A program made the position numbers and the translations under genes. 64,000 nt of DNA from Gordionus sp. m RMFG-2023 (lineage: Eukaryota; Nematomorpha; Gordioida; Chordodea; Parachordodidae): positions 14,919,366 through 14,983,365 of the forward strand of contig NC_088777.1 in the NCBI RefSeq assembly GCF_954871325.1, read 5' to 3'. The notes below the pieces were generated by a model. The model made no database searches and was not told the DNA's origin. It saw only the letters and a list, made by a program, of their open reading frames with translations. Position 1 is the stretch's first letter. Each line of letters starts with the position of its first letter. Positions 20,437 through 32,818 of the stretch are shown here, one piece after another.

Positions 20437-22815
20437 CAGTGGTCCCTACACTTTTTGAGCGAATGAAGCAGAATACCCCCATGAAAAGTACCCCTTGAAA
20501 AGTATCCCCCCCCCTTCGAAAAAAATGATAATTATGACACCCATAAATTTCAAAAATAATTTTTATTGCATCAATTTTTAATATATAATATAAAAAAATG
20601 CAAAAAATATAACTATAAATATTATTTTTAAATTAATAATTTAGATAAATTAGGGGAAGAGAAAGCGAAAGAATTTATATTTTCATCAGTATTTAATTGT
20701 TTAAATAAAAAATTTTCCATTGATAATATAGTTAAATAATTGAGAAAAGAAACTTTCATGGTACTGCGCAGTCTTGTTTTAATTAATTTAATTTTACTCA
20801 TGACTCTTTCGGCAATACATGAGGTTGTGGGAATGGTTAATAAATATTTATATAAAATTCTTAAATTAGGGAAAGCAGAAAAATTTTAGAGTAAACGATA
20901 AGGTAAAATAAATGAATAGTTTTTCCAATCTGAATCGTAAGTCCCTGAATTATCATCATCATCAGAAGAAGCTAAATAATGTATTGGTAAAAATATTTTA
21001 ATTAAATAAATTTACAATTCTCAGAATCTGACAAATCTTTAGATTCTTGAACCTCTAGGTCATGAGTTTACATTCCCCATTTTGGCCATCTTATAAATAT
21101 TTCAAAACTTCAACATTTCTTCGAAAATTTGACTTGAATTTAAATTGTAAAATCCACAGATATCCTCTATATCTTCTTTAGTAATTGATTTTTCTGTCAT
21201 TCCCTTTGGCTTAAAAAATGATGTTTGATGTAAAAATTTCATTGAATCATCATTAAATCTTTCGTTAATAATAATTAAATCGAGTGCAGCATAAAACACA
21301 CCTATTTTTTTAAAGCTAAAAAAAATTTCTATATTTAATGATGAAAGTATATATACCTCTCCTTTTTGGATTGTAATGTTTGAAGTCTAGAACTTTCAAA
21401 ATCAAAAGGTAGATTTCTCTCCTTCAAAAAATCTTGCGCCTTTGAAAAAACATCCAAAAATTCAGTGTTATTATCTATTAGATTAAAAAATAATTAAGAC
21501 AATAATTTATATTATACTTCTCAAATTAATCAAGCAATCTTTTGCCAATTGAATTTGATGTATTGCATACCCTATATCCTTCGAAATGGTTTGCAATTTT
21601 GTACAAGCCAAACTTGTTATCAACAATATTTTATCCAAAACACAAAGTGATAAGATAAAATCAAATTTTTCTATTCTAAAGACTGTAGCACTAGCCATAG
21701 TGGAAGTGGCAGGATCTTCAGAATCCTTTAAATTTGTTAAAGCTGCCCTCAAGGCATCATAAAGTTGAAAAAAATTTACAATAGCTTTATATGACGATAG
21801 CCAGCTTCTAAATAAAAAAAACATTTAAAATTTAAATAAATAAGGAACTATTACCGAGTGGTATTCTTGACGCGTAGAAATCGTTGCGATTTTTTCAGAT
21901 CATCTGAAATTTTTTGAGTACCTCATATCTTTTTACACCATTAAAATAGACATAAATCTCATCTAGTATTCCTAGAACATTTCGAATTTTTTAATTGATT
22001 ATCATAATTGAACAACGATTAAATTTAATCAATGACAATAACACCAAATAAAAGCTGCCTTTGGCGCCTCTGCTCTAATCAAATCTTGCACACCATTGAT
22101 TCTTCCACTCATGTTTGAGGCGCCATCATAACTTTGCCCAACTAGATATTCAAGGGGTAAATTCATCGAGCCAAGTTTAGATATTATATTACGCTTTACG
22201 AGACCTGTGGTATTTCCCGTACAATAAATGTCAATCAGTCTTTCAACAGGCTTCGACGTCTCACTTTTCAACATATCTTACTATCAAAGCTATTGCTTCT
22301 GATTTCGAAACATCGTATGTGCCATCAACTATGATTGAAAAGCACCTGTTAAATGTAATCTCATTTTGAATTTTTTTTATAACCATATTTTTCATGGTTT
22401 CAATGAGAATGTATATGTTTTATATGATAGGTTTGAATATAATTTCGTTTTTAATACCTTATTTTTTTTATCCTTTTTTCTTTCTTCATTTTGCTGTATA
22501 TACATTTTTAGAATAGGTTCAGAATCTGCAATAAGCTTAATAAGGGCCATCATATTGCCTTCTTGTTGCCTGTTCCCCCAGTAGGCTTGGTTATGAGATA
22601 TTAAATAAAATTTACTAAACATCGACCAAAATTTTTGTCAATATATTAAATTAAATATTAAGTGATAGGGGGGGGTCTTATTATTACATTTATAAACCAG
22701 AAATCACATGATCATGATGGATGTAAAAAAAAAATTATTTTAAAAAAGTACCCCCACTCAAATTTACTGAAGCAGTTGCTTTGGACCCCCTCCCCCTTCG
22801 TTGTAGGGGCCCCTG
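20437..22815 (-). mobile_element. hAT transposon, ZMYM1/DUF4371 type, both ends present
   Basis: Ends CAGTGGTCCCTACA (left) and CAGGGGCCCCTACA (right, reverse-complemented) match 12/14; flanks GAATCCCC and GCATCCCC form a 7/8 target duplication. The transposase is read on the minus strand from about 22620 to 20650. Order: EGNMMALIKLIADSEPILK; FSIIVDGTYDVSKSEA with the first catalytic Asp; GQSYDGASNMSGRINGVQ; KAAFIWCYCH; a middle region with FDFILSLCVLDKILL; FYAALDLIIINERFND; and the hAT C-terminal dimerisation domain TSCIAERVMSKIKLIKTRLR and YLTILSMENFLFKQLN. The zinc-finger N-terminus is missing. A frameshift separates VRYVEK from SETSKPVERL, and one stop lies before the C-terminal domain, so it is inactive. 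A 41-nt intron-like gap (21316-21356) with GT and TTTTTTTTAG keeps frame. Confidence 0.88.
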
Positions 22816-23088
22816 GCATCCCCTAAATATTTCAGTATATAAATTATAATTCACTTAACTAAGATCATTAGAGCAAATCTTTCCTGTTATGATAATTAGA
22901 ATGGTATTCTTTTTGCTTGCATTTTATTAAATAGTTTTGTTTATATAAATTTGAATATTTTGGGAAATAGTTCTTTTATATATAAAGTGGAATATTTAGA
23001 GTTCATGTAAAATTTGAATATGTATACGACGAGATTTTATAAATTTTAGCAATATAAATATAGAGATAAAAAATGTAATATTAAGAAA

Positions 23089-23310
23089 TGTTGAATAATA
23101 TAATTTTAGTTTTACAAATTGTAACCTTTATTTTAGTTTTACAAATTGTAACCTTTATTTTAGTCGTAACTTATATTTTAGTTTATTTTAAGATTATATT
23201 TTCATTTTAGTTTTATTTATTCAAATATTACTTTTGTAAAAAAGATATAAATACATTGTAAAAAAGTTTAATAAAACAGATAATAAAAACATATTTTCAC
23301 TTTCTCTACA
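23089..23310 (+). repeat. 5' LTR of the Ty3-type element
   Basis: 222 bp, begins TGTTGAATAATATAA and ends CACTTTCTCTACA (TG...CA). It is 27 bp longer than the 3' LTR because a tttacaaattgtaacc-containing unit is tandemly duplicated. A TATAAATA-like box and AATAAAA lie in its second half. Confidence 0.93.
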
Positions 23311-26300
23311 TGTTGCCTCGGTGTGAGGTTGGCAAAAAAGACTCGCCACCATGCAATTTTTTGTAATTTTTTTAAAAAATATATATTTTTATGGTGAGAT
23401 GTTATATGTAAAAATATTAATAATAATAAAAATAAAAGAAACAAATAAATTCTATAAAAGAAGGGAAAAAAAGGTAAAAATTATTGTAAAATTATTCTCA
23501 CTATGTTTTCCTTCAAACTTATTAATATACCTTTCGATGTATCAATTTATGATATACTTTATGAACTTACTTATGATTGTAATATACAATATTCAAGAGA
23601 ACCCAATAGTGATGATGTTATCTTTGAATTTTTTTGTCTCAAGGAAATGATTAAATATTTTGAACAACTTAACGGAAAATTTTATGTTTATAATGATGTG
23701 GATTGTATTCAACTCCGGTGTATATTTATAAAAATATAATATATCATTTCTATTTTAAATGTTTACATGAAATTTAACAATAAATAGACACTAAACCAGA
23801 TTTCGTATTTTATAAATTTCCAAAACTTACTGGACCATTTACTGAGATTTATTTAAATAGGGTGTTAAGTTATTTTTCGACAAACACATTACCAGACTCC
23901 ATTAAAATAAATACTTAACTTAATCATTTATCTGATGATGTGTTTGATAATATTAAATCAATTTGCTCTGATACCGATATATTAGATCTTAAGATAGTCA
24001 TTAAGAAATTAGCTTACCTTTTACCTGTAAAAGATAAAAATATTTTGACAACAATAATAGAAAGCAAATACAATACAACAACAACGATTACAATATGAAT
24101 ATTGAAGAAATTATTGAAGAGAAAGTCGACTCTACAAAGAACAAAGACGATAACGATTTCAATGTTAACAACTTATCTGGGGACATGCTTAATGATAAAG
24201 ATAATGCATTTATGACTACTTTAAAAGTGAACGATATTGTTACGAGTATGCAAGTCGGCACAGGCTCCAAACACACTATTATACCTCATGGTCTGGCTAA
24301 AAAACTTGGTATTAGAGATGTTAAGAAATCCGAGTATTTACAAGCGGTAGTCGTTGAATCAAGAAAAAATGCCTTGTTGGGACGTATATGGATCAACGCT
24401 TTCAAAAATATTTTAAATAAATTTATAGCAAAGGTTGACACTAATTATGAAGAAAAAATTGATTAAAGAGTGTGAATCCAAATTGACTTATGGGCCAATC
24501 AACAAAGCAAGTGTCAAGTTACATTTAAAAAGAGATACCCAACCTAAAATTATACCGCCTAGACGTATTCCTTATTCAAAAATTGATCTTGTGAGCAATG
24601 AACTTAAAAAATGGATACATGATAAAATTATTGAGCCGGTGAATAATGTTCGATGGGCAAGTCCTATTACCGCCGTCTACAAAGATGATGGGAGCATTAG
24701 GCTTTGTGCTGATTTTAAGGACACTGTAAACACAGTTCTAGAAGATTTTAGATACCCTCTACCACGAATCAATGATCTAATAGCTAAACTTTCAGAAGGA
24801 AAGAAATTTACGAAGATAGACTTTAAAAATGCTTTCTTACACATCCCGATTGATAAAAGTGCAGAAATATTTTAACTATATCTACGCACAAGGGATATTA
24901 TCAATTTACTAGACTTACTTTGGGCTTAAGACCTCATCTGCAATCTTTCAACAGATCATGAATCAAATCTTAGGTGACATGGATGACGTCATATTTTTTA
25001 TTGATGATTTACTTATAGCTGGGAAAAACGATGAAGCCCACCTTAATAACATAAAAAAAAGGGTTCGATAGAATATCATCGTTTGGGCTAATACCTAAAA
25101 CAAAAGTGTGTTCATTAAAAACAAAGTGAGGTTCCTGGTCATGATATTGACGCCAAGGGGATTCATGCTAATCACGACAAAATTGAAATAATAAATATGC
25201 CAGAACCAAAATATCAACATTTCTGGGAATGGCTGGCTACTATAGAAAATTTTTGAACAATTTTGCAGAAATAGCCGATCTTCTATATAAAATCGTCAAC
25301 AAAGAAAAATGGGCTTGGAACTTAGACTCTAAAAATTTTAATAATCTTAAGAAGTTGATTAGTCTTCCTCCTGCTTTGACATATTTTAATCCTGAATTAC
25401 CTATAGGGATAGCCACTGACGCATTTAAATGTGGTTTAGGAGCTGTACTATTTAATACTGAAAATGATGAAGAAAAACCTATAGCGTTCGCGTCGAGAAC
25501 TTTATTAAAATCTGAAATGAACTATACCAATATTGAGCGTGAGGCTCTCGCTATTATGTTCGCTATAAAGAGGTTCCAGGAATACTTAATCGGCACAAAA
25601 TTTACAATTATTACTGACTATAAACCTCTAGTTCACATCTCTACCAAGGGTCTTAAGGACAATAGTACCACCATGTCCTTAAGACTCCAGAAGTGGAATA
25701 TAACATTAGGAGGATATGATTTTAATATAAAGTATAAAGCCGGTAAATATAATGTTGTTCCTGATTGTCTCTCAAGATTACCACAAGAATGTCATGATGA
25801 AGCTGTTGAAAATATCACTATAATAAATGACTATGGAGATTTACCTATTAATTTTAATCAAATTCGTGATGAAACTTTGAAAGATATTGAATTAAAACAA
25901 GTTATAAATGATATTAAGAACAACAAGCCTATAATGAACAATATCTATAAAAACATTGAATCGGAATTAAGTATAATTAAAGATTGTCTTTACAAAAGCA
26001 ACAGAATCATAATTCCGTCTTCTATGAAATAAAATGTACTACAGTCATTACAAGAAGGTCACTTGGGAGCAGGAAAAATCAAATCCTTAGCCAAAGATTA
26101 CATGTGGTGGTCTGGTATAAATAATGACATAGAAATGGATGTGAAATGTTGTGACGATTGTAATGTATATCATGACAATCCTAAAAAGATACAAAAACCA
26201 TGGGTTTCGGCAACCAAACCATTTGAAAGGATACACATAGATTATGCGGGTCCGTTCTTCACAAGAAATTGATTGATAATAGTCGATGCCTACAGCAAAT

Positions 26301-27518
26301 TTCCAATTATTGTTCCTGTTTAAAATATTACGACTGATGTTACTTTAAAAGAAATTTTTAAAACTATTTTGTTATATGGAATACCTGAAACTATAGTTAC
26401 TGATAACGGCACTAACTTTACTAGTAACGATTTTGAAAAATTTGCAACAATTATGGTATCAAACATGTGCTCACATCTGCTTATCACCAGCAATCCAATT
26501 GCCAGGTAGAACGCATGGTGAGAACGTTCAAAACACATATGAAAAGGAATATCAAAATTGACTTAGACATCGCACTTGACAAATTTTTATTTAATTACAG
26601 AAATACGCGTAATGATACTACAGGAGTTACACCAATAGAATGTTCAATCGAGATATTAGAATTAAATGGGACTTATTAAAACCGTTGGAGGAGAAGGAGA
26701 ACAAAATAAACGTTACTTTACCACAAAATAGAACCTTTAACGTAGGAGATTTTGTTTGGTACAAAGTACAAGGTGATGACAAATGGTGTAAAGGCATGAT
26801 CACATACAAAGAAAGTGACACGATGTTCCAAATTAAGACAGATAAAGGTATTTTGAGGATACATTTAGATCAATTAAGAATTAGAAACTGTTTTAACACA
26901 CTTATTAATTATGACTCTAAGGATTCTTTTAAGGAGGGAAGTGTGGACAAAAATATAAAAATTACTGATAAAAATGATATAACACCGATTTCTAGACCAA
27001 TGCGAATTAAACAAAAACCTGCTATTTAAAAGACTAAATAACTTAAAATATAAAAATCAAATAAATATTAAAATGCATAAAGTAAATTAAATATTAAAAC
27101 GCTTACACTAAAACGCAAAAAATGAAAACGCTGAAAATATTATATAATAATCTTATTGATTTATCATTCTTCATTTATTCTTATATCCAACTTGATGAAC
27201 TATTATTTCTCATTATTCGTAACTTACTGATGATAATAAAAATTTTGAAAAATGATAATAATAACGACTGAGCATTACCAAGCAAGCTACATGATGAAAT
27301 CATGATTTATAAAAACAACTTACGATAAGGATATCAAGCTTACGATTTAAACATCCAACGTGCAAAATCGATTTAAACAAACCAACGATTGGGACAAGCC
27401 AGCGATTACTATGACTTACGAAACAACTTGATGGGCAAAACGTTAAAACAATTGGGCAACAAACTAACTATGACAGCACAATTAAACTTATGTGAAGGCT
27501 TCTTTAGAAGAAGGAGAA

Positions 27519-27713
27519 TGTTGAATAATATAATTTTAGTTTTACAAATTGTAACTTTTATTTTAGTCGTAACTTATATTTTAGTTTATTTTAATATTAT
27601 ATTTTCATTTTAGTTTTATTTATTCAAATATTACTTTTGTAAAAAAGATATAAATACGTTATAAAAAAGTATAATAAAACAGATAATAAAAACATATTTT
27701 CACTTTCTCTACA
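27519..27713 (+). repeat. 3' LTR of the Ty3-type element
   Basis: 195 bp, same termini as the 5' copy and followed by the target duplication AGAAA (27714-27718). Confidence 0.93.
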
Positions 27714-27718
27714 AGAAA

Positions 27719-28494
27719 GAAAGGAAAACCTTTATTTTATATAATTTTTTAGTTTGATTTTATATTTTTAGTTTATTTATGTTTGTTGAACATGGATTAT
27801 TATTTTATTATAATGGTTATTATATAGCGCACTATTTTATATGTTACATTCATTTAACACCATTTAAATTAACTTAACTTGATAGTTTCATTTAACTTAA
27901 CTTAATAATTTCATTTAATTATTTAATAGTTTTGCTTATATATATAAAGGATAAAATTATTATAGTTTTTTAGTCATATATTGTAGTTAAACATTTTAAA
28001 ATATATTTATTAAATAAAAAATTTGTCTTATCTTCCTTACTCCCTGCCAACCATAACAATGTTATTTTAGATTTTAATTATATTTAATAAATAAAATTGG
28101 CATTTTAAATTCTTATTAATATTAAATATTCAACTTCTAACAAAAAGTAATTTTATTAAATATTTTTATTTAATCTGCTTTGCTTGAAACCTAAATAAAT
28201 AAAGCAACATCCAAATTTGATTACATATTTTTTTAATAGTAAGTTATCACAACTATCTATCATATAAAATATGGCATGTAATTTTATTTATTCGTAATAA
28301 TAGTTTAAAAAATGTTAGATGTGTTGTAGCTGTTGAAAAAAAGAAGAAATAAATTTAATTGATAAGAAAGGTAAGACCAGTAAATATTTCATGTTAAAGA
28401 TATAAATTAATTTATAAAAATGATAGCTATGTTTGTATATTTTTAGGCTAGGTTAAGGAATAAGAAATATTATGATGAATAGTTCATTTCTATT
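27719..28494. other. AT-rich spacer, possible solo LTR-like stretch
   Basis: A stretch from about 27786 (TGTTGAACATGG) to about 28050 has a TATATATAAAGG box and AATAAA, as LTRs do, but no second copy exists in the window. A 39-bp segment at 28319-28357 recurs at 30868. Confidence 0.3.
28319..28357 (+). repeat. 39-bp direct repeat, left copy
   Basis: Begins GTGTTGTAGCTGTTGAAAAA and continues through an AATAAATTTAATT end; an identical copy lies at 30868-30906, same orientation. Confidence 0.85.
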
Positions 28495-28920
28495 AATGTT
28501 TGTATATTATTAATGTGGTCAGTAAGGTAGTTTCATAAATTGAACTACAAAAGGTTTATATATTATTAATATGGTGAGTAAGGTAGTTTCATAAATTGAA
28601 CTACAATTGAAATAAAGGTTTATATATTATTAATATGGTCAGTAAGGTAGTTTCATAAATTGAACTACATTTGAAATAAAGGTTTATATGTCAGTAAGGT
28701 AGTTTCATAAATTGAACTACATTTGAAATAAAGGTTTATATATTATTAATATGGTGAGTAAGGTAGTTTCATAAATTGAACTACATTTGAAATAAAGGTT
28801 TATATATTATTAATATGGTGAGTAAGGTAGTTTCATAAATTAAACTACATTTGAAATAAAGGTTTATATATTATTAATATGGTCAGTGAGGTAGTTTCGA
28901 ACTACATTTGAAATAAAGTG
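28495..28920. repeat. 63-bp minisatellite, seven units
   Basis: Tandem units of about 63 bp, each with TTATTAATATGGTGAGTAAG, then GTAGTTTCATAAATTGAACT-AC, then ATTTGAAATAAAGG. One unit lacks the TTAATATGG part and the last is shortened. The GTAGTT...AACTAC part of each unit is an inverted repeat able to form a short hairpin. Units are about 95% alike, so the array expanded recently. Confidence 0.92.
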
Positions 28921-29231
28921 TAAGGGTTGCATATTATGTGATATATTGGTGGTTTAATTGGAATTAAACGGATAAAGTATTTCGTGAATGATAAATATAC
29001 ATGGAAATGGACTTTTGTAATAAAGTATGTGTTATATAATTATGCATTTTGGGTTTTTAAAGGGATGGACATGTGTGGGATAATTTATTATTAATTAATG
29101 TTAATATATTGTATGTGTAATTTAGTTTCAATTAAGGTTGATATGTTATTAAGGGATCTATTGAGGGTGAGTTAATATTGTTTATTTTGAAGTAATTAAC
29201 TATTTTTATGAAATAGGGTGTGTGGATTACA

Positions 29232-29568
29232 CAATGACATATAATAATACCTAGACTGACGATTCATTCATTAAAATGCATTTTTAAGCGTCGTTAAAAG
29301 CAAATCAGCTGGATCAGCCATTTTGGTAACCTTTATAATAATTATTTTCATGTTAAAAACTAATATTAAATTGATAACTTACTTTCTTATTATCTCGATG
29401 ATCAGGCAATTCTTTAATAAAGTTTGCATCAGATATAATATAAAATTAGGCTCTCGTTTAAAATTTTAATATTTATTACAGTAACCAAGATGGCGTCTCT
29501 AGCTGATTTGTATTGATGTACACTTTTAATGAATGAATCGTCAGTCTAGGTATTATTATATGTCATTG
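29232..29568. mobile_element. hAT MITE, 337 bp, perfect target duplication
   Basis: The terminal inverted repeats start CAATGACATATAATAATACC and match perfectly for about 44 bp, then imperfectly for about 60 more (CAAATCAGCTGGATCAGCCA against CAAATCAGCTAGAGACGCCA). The 8-bp duplication GGATTACA flanks it at 29224-29231 and 29569-29576. The near-identical arms suggest a recent insertion. No coding sequence. Confidence 0.9.
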
Positions 29569-29576
29569 GGATTACA

Positions 29577-32500
29577 CATATGATATATTTAATTATGAAT
29601 GATAATTTAAAGGAATTGAAGTATGATGAAGTCAGAATAATATCTATAATGTTATAGGTGGATAGTTATTTTGATTTAGTGCCTGCATTTGATATATATA
29701 TAAATTGGGTATGGATTTATATGATATATTAGATGATGTGTAAGATTTTTTTTTCAAATTATGAAATCTTTATATTTAATATATATATATATATTTTTTT
29801 AAATTATAAAATTTTATAAAAAGTTTTATTTGCAATTATTATATTATTTTTATGGTATGCAATGATGTGAAGGGAAAATATTTTTACAGATAGGTCGGCC
29901 ATGTTGATGGGTATGCCTTGAGGTGGGAATATTGTTTAGTTTGCATACTGGAGAAAGTTTTTTTTTTTATACAAATTTATGCTGCATATTACATTTTTTT
30001 ATCTTTGTAATAATTTTATAGCACATCACATTTTACTATTTATTTTATGAACATTTTTTTTAAAGAAAAGACTCAAATTATTTTATATTGTGAAGGTATA
30101 TTAAAAATTCTTTACATATATATCATATAGCCCATTATATTCTCAATTTTTGTTACTTCGCATTCTACATTTATGTGAATTTGTGCTAATTGTGATGGCA
30201 GGGTTAGATAGAAATGGTACATTTTTACTATAATACTGGGTAATTCATAGATGAAAAGTATTTTATTGTCTAATTATATATTATTCCTCCTTATAAAATA
30301 TTAAATTTATACATATTCCTGGTAATTTTGTAAATCTTTGTTCGGCAAATTTTCGCAATTATTTTTAATACCTAAAAATGGATTTTTTCTATCTATTTTG
30401 TAGTTTTTTTCACATGACCGAAGGAAAATTACATGTGTTGAAATTGCATTTCACACATAAACCATTTGTTCACATTACAGTATTATATGTAAAATCATTA
30501 TTTCCTAATTACCATTAATCATACCCAAATGATGTATATTATAGATCCTATTTCTCAAATGTCTTAAAATGAATGAATTATTATGTTTTGATGATATTAA
30601 ATTGTCCATATTAAGGTTCCATAGATTATAAATGCAGATACCCCAATATACATGTCATTAGTGATAATATGTGTTTTCTCGCCTATATATTGAAATGTAT
30701 CGGAGATATTATATTATAAATCATTATAAGGGAAGTCGATTCGATAAATTCCCTGAACGTCTTCAAGGCGTCCCGATACAATTCAAAGAGGTGATTCGAT
30801 ACAATTCCAAGAGATGATTCGATACAACACCACCACAGAGAGAGGGACGCTGGGCTTGTGAAGGGTGGGCGTGTTGTAGCTGTTGAAAAAAAGAAGAAAT
30901 AAATTTAATTTAATACATCAAATGTCAGTTATTTTCTGACAGGAGAATTAAGTTTTCCTGGTGGATGGGAGGAAAACGAAATGATCACATGGGTTGTTGC
31001 TAAAAAAGAGTCCTTTGTTTTGCTATTTGGAGTGAAGATATTGGATTAATTGGAGAAGATGTCAGCTGGGAAGAACAAAGAATGGAGAAGATTCAACTAT
31101 TTTTATAAATATGAAATCTTCTGATAAATATAATTATGAATAAATATGGATCTTGGATAGCCGTAAGCCAAACACCTATTAGCAAAGAAATGCTATTTTT
31201 TATCATACGCCCTTCCGAATCAATAGAATTTATGAAGATATTGATAACGAATCGAAATATACTCGCTAATTAAAACAGCAGTCAAGAATATTTTGATTTC
31301 TACAAAATTGATGAATTCTGAATATAATTGTGCTGAAATTGCTGGAAATGGGTGTGGAGGGGGGGGGGAATTTAAGCTTAAATAAATTATAGATTCATGT
31401 GAATGGTTCATAACGCTCTCTTCACAAAGTGACCTGCCATTTTGTTTCTCCTTTCGTTGTTAATAAGTAGAGATTGTTTGTAGTATATTAAAGCATCATT
31501 CTGCACCTTGATGGTGTTATATGATATAATTTCTAGCTCGATTATCTCGAGTTGGTAACATGTAGTTTCGTTTGTTTGTGTTGTGGTGATATAGATAGTC
31601 AACATAACTTTAAGATTAGTTTGTATTTTACTTACTTTTTTACAATTTATTTTTTTATATTTATATTGTGATATAATAACTTTTTTATTCTATATATATT
31701 TACAATTACAATTTTATTATTCATATATTGGATATTTGCTCATATTTTTTTTTCGTTTTATTTTTTTATATTTAATTTTTTGTTTTTTTACCTTTTATTT
31801 TTTTATATTATTTTATATTTTACATTTTATTATATTTTACTTTTTTATCGTATTTTAATTTGTTTTATTTCATGTGTCATGTTTTATTATTTTATATATA
31901 TCATTTTTTTCAATTTATTATTTAAAATATTTTTAATATAACTTAATCATATATTTATTTATTTTATTACTTTGAATTTTAAACATTTATTTTTGAACTG
32001 ATATTAAATTTCATCTCTTTACTATTGAGGAAGTGTTGATTTTGTTTTTTTTAAGACTATTTCATGGCCCAAAAAGTTATATACCTTGTTCAATTAGCAG
32101 ATGCGAACCACCTAGTTGGAGTAATTCTCATCCTTGTCTTGTGCTGCCGCCTAAAATTTTGTGAGCTTTATGTCTTCAGTATTGATTGCTTATTTAATAG
32201 AATAAAATGGTCAGATAGGTTAGTGTCGGTGCAAATCTCCGACATTATTAAATCTACTGTCTCGTATGCTACGTAAGAATAATACAGCTTCTCTCGCTGG
32301 AAATCTTGCTGGTGTCAAAGAAATTTTGTACTTTCCCTATATAATGGCTGTGATCGATGCTGAATTTGGTGAAGGGTGCAGTATTGATATTTATGTTATG
32401 ATTGTTTACAGTTTGTATTAATACGATGATCTAAATAGAAACTTTTAGAATTTTGTTTATATTTATAAAAGTTGTTCCATTAATAAAACTATTAGAAGGA

Positions 32501-32818
32501 ATGCATTTTGGTCGGCGAAGGAGCAGATGTCGGATACTTAGCTACCATACTAAAGAATGTCCATCAGACTGTATTTGGAGATAGTATATAATTTATTTTT
32601 TTAAATTATCAATAAGAAATTATATTTTGTTGCGGAAATCAATTTTATTTTCATTTGTGATGATCCTAACCAAGGATTTTTTAACTATATAATATATCTT
32701 AATTTTAAAGTATCAAAATGCGTTAATACAATTTTAAGGTCAAATAAAAAGAAAGTATATCTTTAGGATATAAAAATTTAAATGCTTTATAACAAAAAAT
32801 AAAAAAATCAATCGAAAT
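29577..32818. other. AT-rich spacer
   Basis: No gene supported. Contains the right 39-bp repeat and a moderately GC-richer stretch at 32060-32400, whose open frame (MAQKVIYLVQLADANHL) I do not recognise and do not call. Confidence 0.4.
30868..30906 (+). repeat. 39-bp direct repeat, right copy
   Basis: Identical to 28319-28357. Just upstream are three short tandem units of GATTCGATACAATTC type (30728-30825), and downstream the sequence runs to TTATTTTCTGACA. The two copies could be ends of a non-autonomous LTR-like or other unit of about 2.6 kb, but no further parts support that. Confidence 0.6.

Larger units (their letters stand above)
23089..27713 (+). mobile_element. Ty3-type LTR retrotransposon, broken fossil
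   Basis: Bounded by two LTRs (23089-23310 and 27519-27713) and by a 5-bp target duplication AGAAA on each side. A purine-rich tract (AGAAGAAGGAGAA) precedes the 3' LTR. Domain order on the plus strand is protease-like (about 24.2 kb), reverse transcriptase (about 24.5-25.1 kb), RNase H (about 25.4-25.8 kb), then integrase (about 26.05-26.6 kb), the order of Ty3/mdg4 elements. No gag or envelope gene was recognised. The coding region is broken in roughly half a dozen places. The LTRs differ by about five substitutions over 195 aligned bases (about 2-3%), so it is relatively young for a fossil. Confidence 0.93.

Noticed and set aside
27786-28050. Solo LTR next to the Ty3 element
   Set aside because: TATA-like and AATAAA motifs are common in this AT-rich DNA and there is no second copy or target duplication.
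28495-28920. CRISPR array
   Set aside because: Units are contiguous tandem copies without unique spacers, in a eukaryotic genome.
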